Shown: piece by piece, positions 52,611-62,045 of the stretch
Numbering within the stretch: the stretch's first letter is position 1
How the letters are laid out: the number at the start of each line of letters is the position of its first letter
NCBI RefSeq assembly: GCF_014201825.1
Contig: NZ_JACHFJ010000012.1
Coordinates: forward strand, 51,251 to 115,250
Direction of reading: 5' to 3'
Length of the DNA: 64,000 nucleotides
DNA from: Acidocella aromatica
GTDB taxonomy: Bacteria; Pseudomonadota; Alphaproteobacteria; Acetobacterales; Acetobacteraceae
Translations under genes and position numbers: made by a program
Notes under the pieces: generated by a model
The model's input: the letters and a program-made list of their open reading frames with translations, nothing else
What the model was told of the DNA's origin: nothing
Databases searched by the model: none

Positions 52611-53327
52611 ATGGAAACGCTGCCGCATATCCTCATCGTCGATGACGACCGTGAAATCCGCGACCTTCTGGCCAAGTTTCTGGAGCGCAACCGCCTGCGG
52701 GTGACCACCGCGCGGGACGCCAAGGAAGCGCGCCGGGCCTTCGTGAACGGGCATTACCAGCTCGTGGTGCTGGATTTGATGCTCCCCGGCGAGGGCGGGC
52801 TGGACCTCGCCCGCTGGTTCCGTGCCGAGACCAACGTGCCGATCATCATGCTCACCGCCATGGCGGAGGAGACGGACCGCATCATCGGGCTGGAGCTGGG
52901 CGCGGATGACTATGTGACCAAGCCCTTCAACCCGCGTGAGCTGCTGGCACGCATCCGCGCCGTGCTGCGCCGGAGCAGCGACACCGAAGAGCGCGCGCCC
53001 GAGCACGCCAAGACCTATAAATTCTCCGGCTGGTCGCTGGAAACCGCGCGCCGCCGCCTGCTGGACCCGGCCGGGGTGGAGGTCTCCATCACCGGCGGCG
53101 AGTACGATCTGCTGGTGGCGCTGCTCGACCGCCCGAACCGCGTGCTGACGCGCGACATGCTGCTCGACTTGCTGCGCGGCCGCCAAGCCGGGCCGTTCGA
53201 CCGCGCCATCGATGTCGCCGTCTCCCGCCTGCGCCGCAAGCTGGAGGATGACGGGCGCAACGCCCAGCTCATCAAGACCGTGCGCGGCGGCGGCTACGTG
53301 CTGTCCACGCCTGTCGAACGGCTTTGA
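52611..53327 (+). CDS. OmpR-family response regulator
   Basis: 238 residues: receiver (7-120) with Asp11-13, phospho-acceptor Asp55 (LVVLDLMLPG), TAMAEE and KPFNPREL, then an OmpR-type winged helix (about 140-235; LTRDMLLDLLRGRQAGPFDRAIDV, shown in part: RDMLLDLLRG, and RTVRGGGYVL-like KTVRGGGYVLS). Closest in feel to OmpR. The ATG at 52611 is chosen; a TTG at 52569 would add 14 residues. Coupled by four bases to the kinase gene. Confidence 0.9.
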   Translation: METLPHILIVDDDREIRDLLAKFLERNRLRVTTARDAKEARRAFVNGHYQLVVLDLMLPGEGGLDLARWFRAETNVPIIMLTAMAEETDRIIGLELGADDYVTKPFNPRELLARIRAVLRRSSDTEERAPEHAKTYKFSGWSLETARRRLLDPAGVEVSITGGEYDLLVALLDRPNRVLTRDMLLDLLRGRQAGPFDRAIDVAVSRLRRKLEDDGRNAQLIKTVRGGGYVLSTPVERL

Positions 53328-54814
53328 GGTTCCTCTCCCTGCCCCACAGCCTGGCGCGCAGGATGATCCTTTTCCTGCTGACAGGCTTCGCGGTCATCCA
53401 GCTCTTCGGGCTGCTGATTCACACCGTCAACCAGGTGCATCTGCAGCAGTTGGAGGAGGAGCAGGAGTTCGCCACGCGCGCCGTCATCATCTACCGCCAG
53501 ATCGCGATGGCGGCTCCCGAGGACCGCGCCGCCATGCTGGCCCGGGCGCCGCTGCCCAAGAACGACAAAGCCATCATCTCGCAGTTGCCGCCCATCGACA
53601 ACACATTCAGCATGCCGATGAGCGCGCGTAACGCCATACGCGCCGCGATCTTCGATTACGGCGTCCCCCCGCCACTGCGCCCGCGCGGACTGGTACTGCG
53701 CATCGCGGGGTTTCCGCCCCGCTTCATCATTAGTTTCGGCCTGCCCGATAATCCGTTCTTCCCGGGCCCGCTGCCGCCCCTGCCCATCTCGCCCAATGGC
53801 GGCCCACCCAATGGAGGACCACCAAATGGCGGGGCGCCCCTGCTGGGCATGGGGCCGCCTGATCTGGGGCCGCTGGACCTGTCATCGCTCTTCCCGCCAT
53901 CCGCATGGCTCACCATCACCTCCACCCTGCCGCCGCCAGCCCCCTGGCGCTCGCCCGGCTTCGCCACTGCCTTCATCGTGATGACGTTGCTCGGCGGGGT
54001 GATGATCACCTGGGCGGTGCGGCAATTGCTGCTGCCGGTGAAAACCCTGGCCGCCGCGGCCGAGGCGCTGGGGCGCGATGTCGTCAACGCCCCGCCTCTG
54101 CCCGAGAGAGGCCCGGCCGAGATCGTCATCGCCGCCAAGGCGTTCAACACCATGTCCGCGCGGGTGCGGCGGTTCGTCGAGGATCGCACCTTCCTGCTCA
54201 CCGCCATCGGGCATGATCTGCGCACGCCGATCACCCGGCTGAAGCTGCGCGCCGAATACATGGAGGATGACGAACAGCGCACCAAGATGCTGGCGGATCT
54301 CGACGAGATGGAAGCGATGGTCGCGGCCACGCTGGCCTTCAGCCGGGATGTGACCACCACCGAAAAGGTGACGCGGATCGATCTCGCCAGCCTCCTGCGC
54401 ACGATTCTGGACGACGCCGCCGATGGCAACCCGGACCATGCCACGGCCCTCAACTACACGGGCCCGGAGCATCTGCCGGTGAATGCCCGTCCCTTGGCGC
54501 TGAAACGGGCTCTAACCAACCTCGTCGGCAACGCGCTGAAATATGGTGATGCCGCGCATGTCACCCTGCACCCGCCAGCCAAGGGCGTGCTGCGGATCGA
54601 CATCGAGGACCAGGGCCCCGGCATTCCCGCCGAGGAGATGGAGCGCGTCTTCGAGCCGTTCCGCCGCCTGGAGACCAGCCGCAATCGCGAGACCGGCGGT
54701 TCGGGGCTGGGGATGTCCATCTGCCGCAACATCATCCGCGCCCATGGCGGGGATGTGGGCCTGACCAACCTGCCCGAACGGGGCTTGCGCGTGAGCGTGA
54801 CCCTCCCGGTTTGA
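53324..54814 (+). CDS. EnvZ-like sensor histidine kinase with a Pro/Gly-rich periplasmic segment
   Basis: 496 residues. Helix 1 is about 14-33, a long periplasmic domain 34-212, helix 2 at 213-232, HAMP to about 285, and the kinase core with His297 in LLTAIGHDLRTPITRLKLR, N-box NLVGNALKYG, DQGPGIPAEE and GGSGLGMSI. The periplasmic part is larger than in EnvZ and contains PNGGPPNGGPPNGG (157-170) and several PP runs. Start is TTG at 53324 (TTGA overlap with the regulator stop). The cue is unknown. Confidence 0.9.
   Translation: MRFLSLPHSLARRMILFLLTGFAVIQLFGLLIHTVNQVHLQQLEEEQEFATRAVIIYRQIAMAAPEDRAAMLARAPLPKNDKAIISQLPPIDNTFSMPMSARNAIRAAIFDYGVPPPLRPRGLVLRIAGFPPRFIISFGLPDNPFFPGPLPPLPISPNGGPPNGGPPNGGAPLLGMGPPDLGPLDLSSLFPPSAWLTITSTLPPPAPWRSPGFATAFIVMTLLGGVMITWAVRQLLLPVKTLAAAAEALGRDVVNAPPLPERGPAEIVIAAKAFNTMSARVRRFVEDRTFLLTAIGHDLRTPITRLKLRAEYMEDDEQRTKMLADLDEMEAMVAATLAFSRDVTTTEKVTRIDLASLLRTILDDAADGNPDHATALNYTGPEHLPVNARPLALKRALTNLVGNALKYGDAAHVTLHPPAKGVLRIDIEDQGPGIPAEEMERVFEPFRRLETSRNRETGGSGLGMSICRNIIRAHGGDVGLTNLPERGLRVSVTLPV
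53792..53836 (+). repeat. three tandem 15-base repeats coding for PNGGP units in the sensor kinase
   Basis: Three copies of a 15-base unit close to CCCAATGGCGGCCCA, with two to four differences between copies, encode PNGGP-PNGGP-PNGGA in the periplasmic domain. Such units readily change number by slippage, so length may vary between strains. Confidence 0.8.
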
Positions 54815-54872
54815 TGATTTCCCTGGCGCGGGCTGTTGCGTTACAACGCGCGCGCCAGCATTCGAGGACCAA

Positions 54873-55487
54873 ATGGGCGAAAACGCCACGGCAGGACTAG
54901 GTTTACCAACGGGCTTCCCACAACGCTTGACGCGCCCGCTCATCGCCATCGACGGCCTGCCCTGCGCGGGCAAGACTACGCTCGCCACGCGGCTGCAACA
55001 GGCCCATGGGTTCGAGTGCCTGCATGTGGACGAATTCCTGCGCCCCGAGGAGGAATGGCGCGGCTGCCAGCCCGCCTTCCCCTTCCCCTATATCCGCTAC
55101 GAAGAATTCCTGCAGGCGGTGAGCGACCTCGCCGAGCTGGGGGCGTGCAGCTACCACCCGTTCGACTGGACGACGCTGCAAGTCTCCGCCACGCCGCGCC
55201 AGATCACCACGCTGCGCCCGGTGATCGTGGAGGGGATTTCCGCCCTGGTACCACTGCTGGAGCCCTATTACGGGCTGAAGATCTTCGTCGATAGCGACCG
55301 CAACAGCATCCTGGACATCGCCCCCAAGCGCAGCCTAGGCATCTGGCTGCGCGAATGGCGGGAGATTTTTCTGCCCAGCGTGGACATGTATATGCTCACC
55401 CGCCCCCAGAAAAGGGCCGACATCATCATCCCCGGCCGTGGCAGCCGGGGCAAAAGCGCTGAAATGATCTACGCCCTCAAGGATTAA
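54873..55487 (+). CDS. P-loop kinase of the uridine kinase-like family
   Basis: 204 residues. Walker A GLPCAGKT (28-35), then HGFECLHVDEFLRPEEEW, with the Asp-Glu of uridine/pantothenate-kinase-like enzymes, and VIVEGISALVPLL. The N-terminal 20 residues are extra. The substrate is uncertain: uridine, nicotinamide riboside or another small molecule. It stands 58 bases after the kinase gene and ends in a hairpin. Confidence 0.75.
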   Translation: MGENATAGLGLPTGFPQRLTRPLIAIDGLPCAGKTTLATRLQQAHGFECLHVDEFLRPEEEWRGCQPAFPFPYIRYEEFLQAVSDLAELGACSYHPFDWTTLQVSATPRQITTLRPVIVEGISALVPLLEPYYGLKIFVDSDRNSILDIAPKRSLGIWLREWREIFLPSVDMYMLTRPQKRADIIIPGRGSRGKSAEMIYALKD

Positions 55488-55502
55488 CCGGAATCCGGTT
55501 AA
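55484..55502 (+). terminator. hairpin terminator after the uridine-kinase-like gene
   Basis: An eight-bp stem TTAACCGG / CCGGTTAA with a three-base loop begins at the stop codon and is followed by TTATTATAA. It also faces the convergent ABC-F gene. Confidence 0.6.
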
Positions 55503-55526
55503 TTATTATAACAACAAGTTTACGCA

Positions 55527-57398
55527 TCAGCCTTCCGCCTCTTCCAGCGCCGTATGCGCCTCCAGCCAGTTATGCTCGGCGGCGTCGATCTCGCGCTTCA
55601 CCACGGCCAAACGCTGCGTGACTTTGGTCAGTTCCGCCGTCTTGGCCTGGGCGTAGAGCTCCTCGCTCGCCAGCCGGGCTTCCAGGCTTTCCTTTTCCGT
55701 CAGCAGCTTCGCCAGAACCTGCTCCGCCGCCTTGGCCGCCTGACGCAGCGGGGCGAGCTTGGCGCGGGCCTCGGCCCTGGCAGCCTTGTCGTTCTTTCTG
55801 GCTTCCACTTGCTGTTTTGCCGCCGGGGCGGCGCGCTCGTTCATGGTGGCGGCATAGGCGGCGAGGTCGCCGTCGAACGGCGTGACCTTGCCTTTGGCGA
55901 CCAACAGCAGGCGGTCGGCCACGAGGTCCACCAGGTATGGATCGTGCGAGATCAGCACCACAGCGCCCTCGAAGGCGGTAAGGGCTTTCACCAGCGCGTC
56001 GCGGGCATCGATGTCCAGATGGTTGGTCGGCTCGTCCAGCAGCAGCAGATGCGGGGCGTCGCGGGTGGCGAGGGCCAGCAGCAGCCGTGCCTTCTCACCG
56101 CCGGACATCGCGCCGACCTTGGTGTTCACGCGGTCGGCATCCAGCCCGAAGCGCGCCGCCTGGGCGCGGATTTGCGGCGGCAGGGCCTTGGGCAAGGCGC
56201 GAGCCAGATGGTCGTAGGGCGTGTCCTCCAGCACCAGATCGTCCTCCTGGTGCTGGGCGAAATAGCCGATCCGCAGGCCCTTCACCCGGAACTCCCGCCC
56301 GCGTAGCGCGGACAGCCTTCCCGCCAGCAGCTTGACCAGGGTGGATTTGCCGTTGCCGTTCTGGCCGAGCAGGGCGATGCGATCTTCCATGTCGATGCGC
56401 AGCGAGACGCCGGTGAGGATCGGCTTGCCGTCATAGCCGATATCCACGCCCTCCAGCTGGAGCATCGGGGGCGGCAGGTCCTCTGGCGAGGGGAAGGAGA
56501 ATTCGGTGGCGTGATCCTCCACCACCGCCTCGATCTGCGGCAGGCGCTCCAGCGCCTTCAGGCGGCTCTGGGCTTGGCGGGCCTTGGTGGCCTTGGCGCG
56601 GAAACGGTCCACGAAGGACTGCATATGCGCCCGCTGGGCGGCCACGCGCTCGGCCTCGCGGGCCTGTTGCATGGCGCGCTCGGTCTTGATGCGCACGAAC
56701 TCCGCGAAGCCGCCGGGGGTAAGGGTGAGCTTGCCCTTGTCCAGATGCACGATGGCTTCCACGGCATGATCGAGGAGCTGGCGGTCATGGCTGACGAGCA
56801 GGATGGCGCCGGGGAATTTCTGCAAATAGCCTTCGAGCCAGAGTGTGGCTTCGAGGTCCAGATGGTTGGTCGGCTCGTCGAGCAGCAACAGGTCGGGCTG
56901 GCAGAACAGCACTGCCGCCAGCGCCACGCGCATGCGCCAGCCGCCCGAATAGCTGGACATCGGGCGGGCCTGCCATTCCTCGTTAAAACCCAGCCCGGCC
57001 AGGATGGAGGCGGCGCGGGAGGGGGCGGAATCCGCCTGGATGGCGAAGAGGCGCTCATGGATTTCCGCCAGGCGCTCGGCCGGGGTGGCGGGGTCCTCAG
57101 CCGCCGCCAGCAGCTCGGCGCGTTCGGTATCGGCCGCCAGCACCACGTCCAGCGGCGTGATGTCCCCGGCCGGGGCCTCCTGCGCCACGTAGCCCAGCTT
57201 TACGCGGTTGCCGAGACGGATGGCACCGCCATCGGGGCGCAGCGCGCCGGCGATGAGTTTCAGCAGCGTGGACTTGCCGGCCCCGTTGCGGCCAATCAGC
57301 CCAATGCGCCGCCCGTCATCCACCATCAGGCTGGCATGGTCCAGCAAGGGCCGTCCGGCGATGCTGTAGGAAAGGTCTTCCAGGCTCAAAACGCTCAT
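55527..57398 (-). CDS. ABC-F family ATPase (ribosome-associated)
   Basis: 623 residues with two ATPase domains and no membrane part. First Walker A GRNGAGKS (36-43), second GQNGNGKS near 345; signatures [12 protein letters not shown] and [12 protein letters not shown]; both with [14 protein letters not shown]-terminal coiled coil (about 530-620, Ala/Lys/Glu-rich) resembles Uup/YheS-type proteins. ABC-F proteins act on the ribosome or, for Uup, on replication-linked DNA. The subfamily is uncertain. Confidence 0.92.
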   Translation of the reverse strand: MSVLSLEDLSYSIAGRPLLDHASLMVDDGRRIGLIGRNGAGKSTLLKLIAGALRPDGGAIRLGNRVKLGYVAQEAPAGDITPLDVVLAADTERAELLAAAEDPATPAERLAEIHERLFAIQADSAPSRAASILAGLGFNEEWQARPMSSYSGGWRMRVALAAVLFCQPDLLLLDEPTNHLDLEATLWLEGYLQKFPGAILLVSHDRQLLDHAVEAIVHLDKGKLTLTPGGFAEFVRIKTERAMQQAREAERVAAQRAHMQSFVDRFRAKATKARQAQSRLKALERLPQIEAVVEDHATEFSFPSPEDLPPPMLQLEGVDIGYDGKPILTGVSLRIDMEDRIALLGQNGNGKSTLVKLLAGRLSALRGREFRVKGLRIGYFAQHQEDDLVLEDTPYDHLARALPKALPPQIRAQAARFGLDADRVNTKVGAMSGGEKARLLLALATRDAPHLLLLDEPTNHLDIDARDALVKALTAFEGAVVLISHDPYLVDLVADRLLLVAKGKVTPFDGDLAAYAATMNERAAPAAKQQVEARKNDKAARAEARAKLAPLRQAAKAAEQVLAKLLTEKESLEARLASEELYAQAKTAELTKVTQRLAVVKREIDAAEHNWLEAHTALEEAEG

Positions 57399-57490
57399 GC
57401 GCGAACCTCTATAGCCTGTGCCGGGGCTTGCCCAGCCTTGCCCGCCCCGCTATTGGCCGCGCAACATTCACAGCAGCAGGTAGAGACACC

Positions 57491-57913
57491 ATGGCCATCG
57501 AACGCACCCTTTCCATCATCAAGCCGGACGCCACCCGCCGCAACCTGACCGGCAAGATCAACGCCAAGTTCGAAGAGAACGGCCTGATGATCGCCGCCAC
57601 CAAGCGCCTGCACCTGACCCGCGCCCAGGCCGAGGCGTTCTACGCCGTGCACTCCGCCCGTCCGTTCTTCAACGATCTGGTCGAGTTCATGATCTCCGGC
57701 CCGGTGGTCGCGCAGGTGCTGGTTGGCGAGGGCGCCATCCTGAAGAACCGCGACATCATGGGCGCCACCAACCCGGCGAACGCCGCCCCCGGCACCATCC
57801 GCGCCGAATTCGCTGAGTCCATCGAGGCGAACTCCGTGCACGGCTCCGACAGCGCCGAAGCCGCCGCGCAGGAAATCTCCTTCTTCTTCGCCGAGATCGA
57901 GATCGTCGCCTAA
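57491..57913 (+). CDS. ndk: nucleoside diphosphate kinase
   Basis: 140 residues. The phospho-histidine is His117 in [23 protein letters not shown] and [14 protein letters not shown] are standard. Equalises NTP/NDP pools. The start at 57491 follows CAGGTAG; an upstream in-frame start at 57428 is not needed. Divergent from the ABC-F gene. Confidence 0.97.
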   Translation: MAIERTLSIIKPDATRRNLTGKINAKFEENGLMIAATKRLHLTRAQAEAFYAVHSARPFFNDLVEFMISGPVVAQVLVGEGAILKNRDIMGATNPANAAPGTIRAEFAESIEANSVHGSDSAEAAAQEISFFFAEIEIVA

Positions 57914-57946
57914 GGCGACGCATAAAAAGCTTTTAGACGTTTTGGT

Positions 57947-57975
57947 GCCGCTTTCCTCAGGAAAGCGGCATTTTT
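57947..57975. terminator. bidirectional terminator between ndk and the CtaG-like gene
   Basis: Perfect 10-bp stem GCCGCTTTCC / GGAAAGCGGC with a TCA loop, then ATTTTTG on the ndk side. Confidence 0.9.
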
Positions 57976-57976
57976 G

Positions 57977-58894
57977 TTACCGCCCCGTCCACTTCGCCTC
58001 GTAAACCTTCGCGCCCGGCGGGGGAACGAAATGCTTATCCGCTTCGGCCTCGGCCAGGCGCAGCGAGTTCAGGCCGATGACCAGCGCCGCGGTGTTCATC
58101 ATCCCTGGCGGAATCCACTGGATCAGCCCACCCAGCATCTGGTCGTAGGTGGCGGAGATCGCCGGGAACAGCCGCCCGCACAGCGTGTAGAACGGGTAGA
58201 GATCCACCGTGGCCAGCGCGATATAGGCGCTCACCGCGACCTGCGGGAACATCACCAGAAACCCGGTGGCGGCACGCACCAGATAGCCGAACCGCGCGGG
58301 CGGGTTGGGGCGCGGGTCCAGCACCATCAGCCAGAACAGCAACCCGCCGAGCAGGCAGGAGATGTTCATCACCGCATAAAGCGGCGGGTTGAGCATGGCG
58401 ACGAAATGCACCTTGGGGATCAGCCAGAGATCGGTGCTGGCCAGGAAGATCAGCGTGGCGGGCACGGGGTGGCTGAGCCAGCGCAGCCGCACCCAGGAAG
58501 CACGGGCCGCACGCACCACCCAGCCGGGCGCGCCCAGGGCCAGGACCTCGCCCATCCAGCCGATGGCGATGCCGAACGGGGCGGCCATGCCCAGCGTGAC
58601 GGCCTGCACGCGGTTGAGGAAGAACATATGCTGGGAGACGTATTCGAAATGCGTCTGCAACACGAAATAGATGCCCGCCAGCCCGGCCAGGAAAAAACCC
58701 TGCCGCACCCGGCCCGGGCGGCGCTCGGGCGCGATGCGCCCCATGCCGCGCCAGTACCAGAGCAGAGTGAGCCAGCAGCCCAGGAATACCGGCGCGTTGA
58801 AGACGAAGGGGAACAGATAAGGCAGATGCGCCGGGAAGGCCCGGCAGGCGCCCCCTACGGCCAGGGCCAGCAGGAGGAGCAGAAACTCACCCAT
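57977..58894 (-). CDS. CtaG-like (caa3-type) cytochrome c oxidase assembly membrane protein
   Basis: 305 residues with about nine hydrophobic helices. His-rich helix ends such as VLQTHFEYVSQHMFFLN and MAAPFGIAIGW, LSHPVPATLIFLASTDLWLIP and KVHFVAMLN are marks of the caa3_CtaG family, thought to help copper delivery to the oxidase. Overlaps the lrp gene by eight bases. It may belong with the small oxidase subunit IV elsewhere in the window, but oxidase genes are not here. Confidence 0.8.
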   Translation of the reverse strand: MGEFLLLLLALAVGGACRAFPAHLPYLFPFVFNAPVFLGCWLTLLWYWRGMGRIAPERRPGRVRQGFFLAGLAGIYFVLQTHFEYVSQHMFFLNRVQAVTLGMAAPFGIAIGWMGEVLALGAPGWVVRAARASWVRLRWLSHPVPATLIFLASTDLWLIPKVHFVAMLNPPLYAVMNISCLLGGLLFWLMVLDPRPNPPARFGYLVRAATGFLVMFPQVAVSAYIALATVDLYPFYTLCGRLFPAISATYDQMLGGLIQWIPPGMMNTAALVIGLNSLRLAEAEADKHFVPPPGAKVYEAKWTGR

Positions 58895-59378
58895 TCAGCT
58901 TGTCCATGGGTACACCGGCGAGGGCGCGGCTGGTGCGGATGGTTTGCAGCGTCTGCACCTTGGCGACGCTCTGAGCATTTGTGAGTCTTGTGGTGAGCTG
59001 GTTCTCGTGTGCTGCGTCCCGCGCCACGAGGCGGAGCAGGAAATCCCCACCGCCGCGGATCATGTGGCACTCGCGCACTTCGGGCCAGGTGGCCACCAGG
59101 GTCTCGAACGCCTCCAGCACCGCCAGCTTCTGGCTCTCCAACCCGACGATGACGAAGAAGGAGATCTGCCAGCCGAGCTTCAACGCGTCTGTCTGCGCGT
59201 GATAGCCCTGGATGTAGCCAGCCTCCTCCAGCCGGCGCACGCGGCGCAGGCAGGGCGGCGGCGAGATACCCGCGCGGCGCGCCAGCTCCACATTGGTCAT
59301 GCGGCCGTCGGCCTGAAGCTCGGCGATGATTTTCCGGTCGATCTCGTCGAGGCTGAAGGCTTCGGTCTCGGTCTGCAT
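58887..59378 (-). CDS. Lrp/AsnC family regulator
   Basis: 163 residues: N-terminal helix-turn-helix (about 10-60; LDEIDRKIIAELQADGRMTN, ARRAGISPPPCLRRVRRLEE) and a C-terminal ligand-binding ferredoxin-like domain with HMIRGGGDFLLRLVARD. PPPCLRRVRRLEEAG is the Lrp signature form. The ATG at 59378 gives the standard length; longer frames do not. Divergent from the glycerol operon, which it could regulate, though Lrp ligands are usually amino acids. Confidence 0.9.
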   Translation of the reverse strand: MQTETEAFSLDEIDRKIIAELQADGRMTNVELARRAGISPPPCLRRVRRLEEAGYIQGYHAQTDALKLGWQISFFVIVGLESQKLAVLEAFETLVATWPEVRECHMIRGGGDFLLRLVARDAAHENQLTTRLTNAQSVAKVQTLQTIRTSRALAGVPMDKLNG

Positions 59379-59485
59379 GGAATCCCAATATCTGACTCTG
59401 GTGGCGCGTAATATAATTGCGCGGGCGGTTTTGGCTATGGGGTAAGCGGTTGACAGCCCAGCATGGCGGGATGAGGCTCCGCGCC

Positions 59486-60853
59486 ATGTACGATGTAGTG
59501 GTGGTGGGCGGCGGCGTTGTAGGCTGCGCGGTGGCGCGGCGCTTCGTGCTGGAAGGCGCGAAGGTGGCGCTGCTGGAAAAGGGCGCGGATATTCTCTCGG
59601 GCGCCAGCAAGGGCAACAGCGCGATCCTGCATACGGGGTTCGACGCGCCGACCGGCAGCCTGGAACTGGCCTGCATGCAGGCAGGCTATGCGGAATACAT
59701 GGACATACGCGCCAGGCTGCGCCTGCCGGTGCTGGAAACCGGGGCCGTGGTGGCCGCCTGGAACGAGGAGGAGCTGGCGAAGCTCCCCGGCATTGTGCAA
59801 ACGGCCCATGCCAATGGCGTAACCGATGTGCGGCAAATCGCCCCCGATGAGGTACTGGCGCGGGAGCCACGGCTCTCGCCGCATGTGCTGGGCGGGGTGC
59901 TGGTGCCGCATGAGCATGTCATCGACCCCTGGAGCGCGCCCTTGGCCTATGCGTTGCAGGCTTTGGTCAATGGCGGCGAAGTGCGGCGCAATACGGTGGT
60001 GCTCTCGGGACATTTCGCCAACGGCATGTGGCGGCTGGAGACCAATACCGGAACGGTGGAATGCACCACGGTCATCAACTGCGCCGGGCTGTATGGCGAT
60101 ATCCTCGACCAGCGCCTGACCGGCGAGGAGAACTTCGCCATCAAGCCACGCAAGGGGCAGTTCGTGGTGTTCGACAAGGCGGCGGCACGGCATCTGCGCA
60201 CCATCCTGCTCCCGGTTCCGACTGAGCGGACCAAGGGGATCGTGATCACGCCAACAGCGTTTGGCAATCTGCTGGTGGGGCCGACCGCCGAGGAGCAGGA
60301 TTCGCGCGACCACGCCGCCGTGGACGAGGAAACCCTGCGCATGCTGGTGGACAAGGCGGTGGAGCTGGTCCCGTCGCTGGAGGGGATGGGGGTAACGGCG
60401 GTGTATGCTGGCGTTCGCCCCGCCACCGAGCGCAAGGAATACCGCGTGCGCCACGAAACGGCGCGCAATTACATCGTGCTCGGCGGCATACGCTCAACCG
60501 GGCTGACCGCCGCCCTCGGGCTCGCCCGCCATGCCTGGAAGCTCTACGCCAGAATGCATGAGCGGTTGACCAATCCGATCTGGCCGCAAGCGCCGAGGCT
60601 TGCGGAGCATTGCCCGCGCGACTGGCAGACACCGGGCTATGGCGAGATCGTCTGCCATTGCGAGATGGTGACGCAACGCGAAATAGAGGTCACGCTGACC
60701 GGCCCCCTGCCCGCACAGGATTATAATGGGCTGAAACGGCGCACCCGCGCTGGGATGGGCCGCTGCCAGGGCTTCTACTGCAATGCCCGCGTGGCGGAGA
60801 TGACGGCGGGGCGCTTCGCCAATCCGCTGGCCGTGGGGGGCACGCATGGTTGA
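59486..60853 (+). CDS. FAD-dependent glycerol-3-phosphate dehydrogenase-like protein with BFD-type [2Fe-2S] end
   Basis: 455 residues. N-terminal FAD-binding VVVVGGGVVGCAVARR (4-19), the DAO fold through about 370 (GNSAILHTGFDAPTGSLE; IRSTGLTAALGLARHAW), then a BFD-like domain with CHCEMVTQREIE and GMGRCQGFYC. This is the GlpA plan of anaerobic G3P dehydrogenase. The ATG at 59486 has GATGAGG nine bases upstream. First of a three-gene operon with an FAD/NAD oxidoreductase and a glycerol kinase. 2-Hydroxyglutarate or other polyol-phosphate oxidation is an alternative. Confidence 0.85.
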   Translation: MYDVVVVGGGVVGCAVARRFVLEGAKVALLEKGADILSGASKGNSAILHTGFDAPTGSLELACMQAGYAEYMDIRARLRLPVLETGAVVAAWNEEELAKLPGIVQTAHANGVTDVRQIAPDEVLAREPRLSPHVLGGVLVPHEHVIDPWSAPLAYALQALVNGGEVRRNTVVLSGHFANGMWRLETNTGTVECTTVINCAGLYGDILDQRLTGEENFAIKPRKGQFVVFDKAAARHLRTILLPVPTERTKGIVITPTAFGNLLVGPTAEEQDSRDHAAVDEETLRMLVDKAVELVPSLEGMGVTAVYAGVRPATERKEYRVRHETARNYIVLGGIRSTGLTAALGLARHAWKLYARMHERLTNPIWPQAPRLAEHCPRDWQTPGYGEIVCHCEMVTQREIEVTLTGPLPAQDYNGLKRRTRAGMGRCQGFYCNARVAEMTAGRFANPLAVGGTHG

Positions 60854-62045
60854 TGTGGCGATCATCGGCGGTGGACCGGCAGGCATAGCGGCGGCATTGA
60901 CGCTGAAAGCCCGTGGCGTACGGCATGTGGCGATATTGGAACGCGAAAGCGTACTGGGCGGCGTACCGCGGCATTGTGGGCATCCGCCCTTCGGCTTGCG
61001 GGAGTTCAAGCGGCTGCTCACCGGCCCAAGCTATGCGCGCCGCCTTGCCGCCGCCGCCGAGGCTGCGGGGGTGAAGATTTTGCTCCGGCATTCCGTGACG
61101 GCGCTGAAGCCGGGCGGGAGGCTGGAGGTGGCGACGCCGGAGGGGCTGGTCACACTCAATGCGCGCCGCGTGCTGCTCGCTACCGGGGCACGGGAGGCGC
61201 CGCGCTCGGCCAGGCTGGTGGGCGGGGACAGACCGCTCGGCGTGCTGAATACCGGCGCGTTGCAGGCCTATGTGCATTTACACGGGCTGGTACCGTTCAC
61301 CAGCCCGGTGGTGGTGGGCACGGAGTTGGTGGGGCTCTCGGCCCTGGCCACCTGCCGCAGCCATGGCATTCACCCCGTGGCGGTGGTGGAGGCAGGCAGC
61401 CGCGCCGTGGCGCGATGGCCGCTCGGGCTGTTCCCCCGGCTGTTGAGGATTCCAACCTATTATAACGCCGGGATTGATGAGATCATCGGGCATGGGCGGG
61501 TGGAGGCGGTGCGGCTGCGCGATGGCCGGGAGATCGCCTGCGATGGCGTGTTGCTGACCGGGCGGTTTTTGCCCGAGGCCAGTCTGGCGCGGCTCAGCCA
61601 TCTGGCGGTGGATGGCCGCAGTGGCGGCCCTGAAGTGGACCAGTACGGGCGCTGCTCGGATGACGCCTATTTCGCCGCTGGCAATCTGCTGCGGCCCATC
61701 GAAACGGCTGGGTGGAGCTTCCGCGAGGGGGGGGCCATTGCCGATTATGTCGCCGATGATCTGGCGGGCGGGCTACCCGCCGCCGGGGATGAGATCACGC
61801 TCGTCGCCGGGGAGGGCGTGAAGTTCGTGGTACCGCAGCGGCTATCGCGCGTGGCGCCGCTGCGCGGGAAGCTGCAATTGCGGGTGGAGCGGCCCATCTC
61901 CGGTCAGCTTCGGGTCAGTTCCGAAGAGGCCGTGCTGTATAAGCGGCGCATCTCCACGCGGCCGGAGCGGCGTATTCTGGTCGAGCTGGGCGAGATGAAG
62001 CCGCCGGGCGAGGCCAAGCGGCTGCTGGTGGAGATTGTCTCGTGA
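60846..62045 (+). CDS. FAD/NAD(P)-binding oxidoreductase, partner of the GlpA-like protein
   Basis: 399 residues. Two dinucleotide sites: VAIIGGGPAGIAAALTL (4-20) for FAD and SPVVVGTELVGLSALAT (about 150-166) for NAD(P). GRCSDDAYFAAGNLL fits the FAD C-terminal binding motif. The C-terminus is a small domain rich in beta strands. In other bacteria this type lies between GlpA-like and kinase genes and acts like GlpB. Overlaps both neighbours (8 and 4 bases). Confidence 0.82.
   Translation: MVDVAIIGGGPAGIAAALTLKARGVRHVAILERESVLGGVPRHCGHPPFGLREFKRLLTGPSYARRLAAAAEAAGVKILLRHSVTALKPGGRLEVATPEGLVTLNARRVLLATGAREAPRSARLVGGDRPLGVLNTGALQAYVHLHGLVPFTSPVVVGTELVGLSALATCRSHGIHPVAVVEAGSRAVARWPLGLFPRLLRIPTYYNAGIDEIIGHGRVEAVRLRDGREIACDGVLLTGRFLPEASLARLSHLAVDGRSGGPEVDQYGRCSDDAYFAAGNLLRPIETAGWSFREGGAIADYVADDLAGGLPAAGDEITLVAGEGVKFVVPQRLSRVAPLRGKLQLRVERPISGQLRVSSEEAVLYKRRISTRPERRILVELGEMKPPGEAKRLLVEIVS

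Noticed and set aside
52512..53186. Upstream extension of the leader frame opposite the OmpR-type gene
   Set aside because: This part is antisense to the regulator and carries no features; only the segment after ATG 52511 was kept as a candidate leader ORF.
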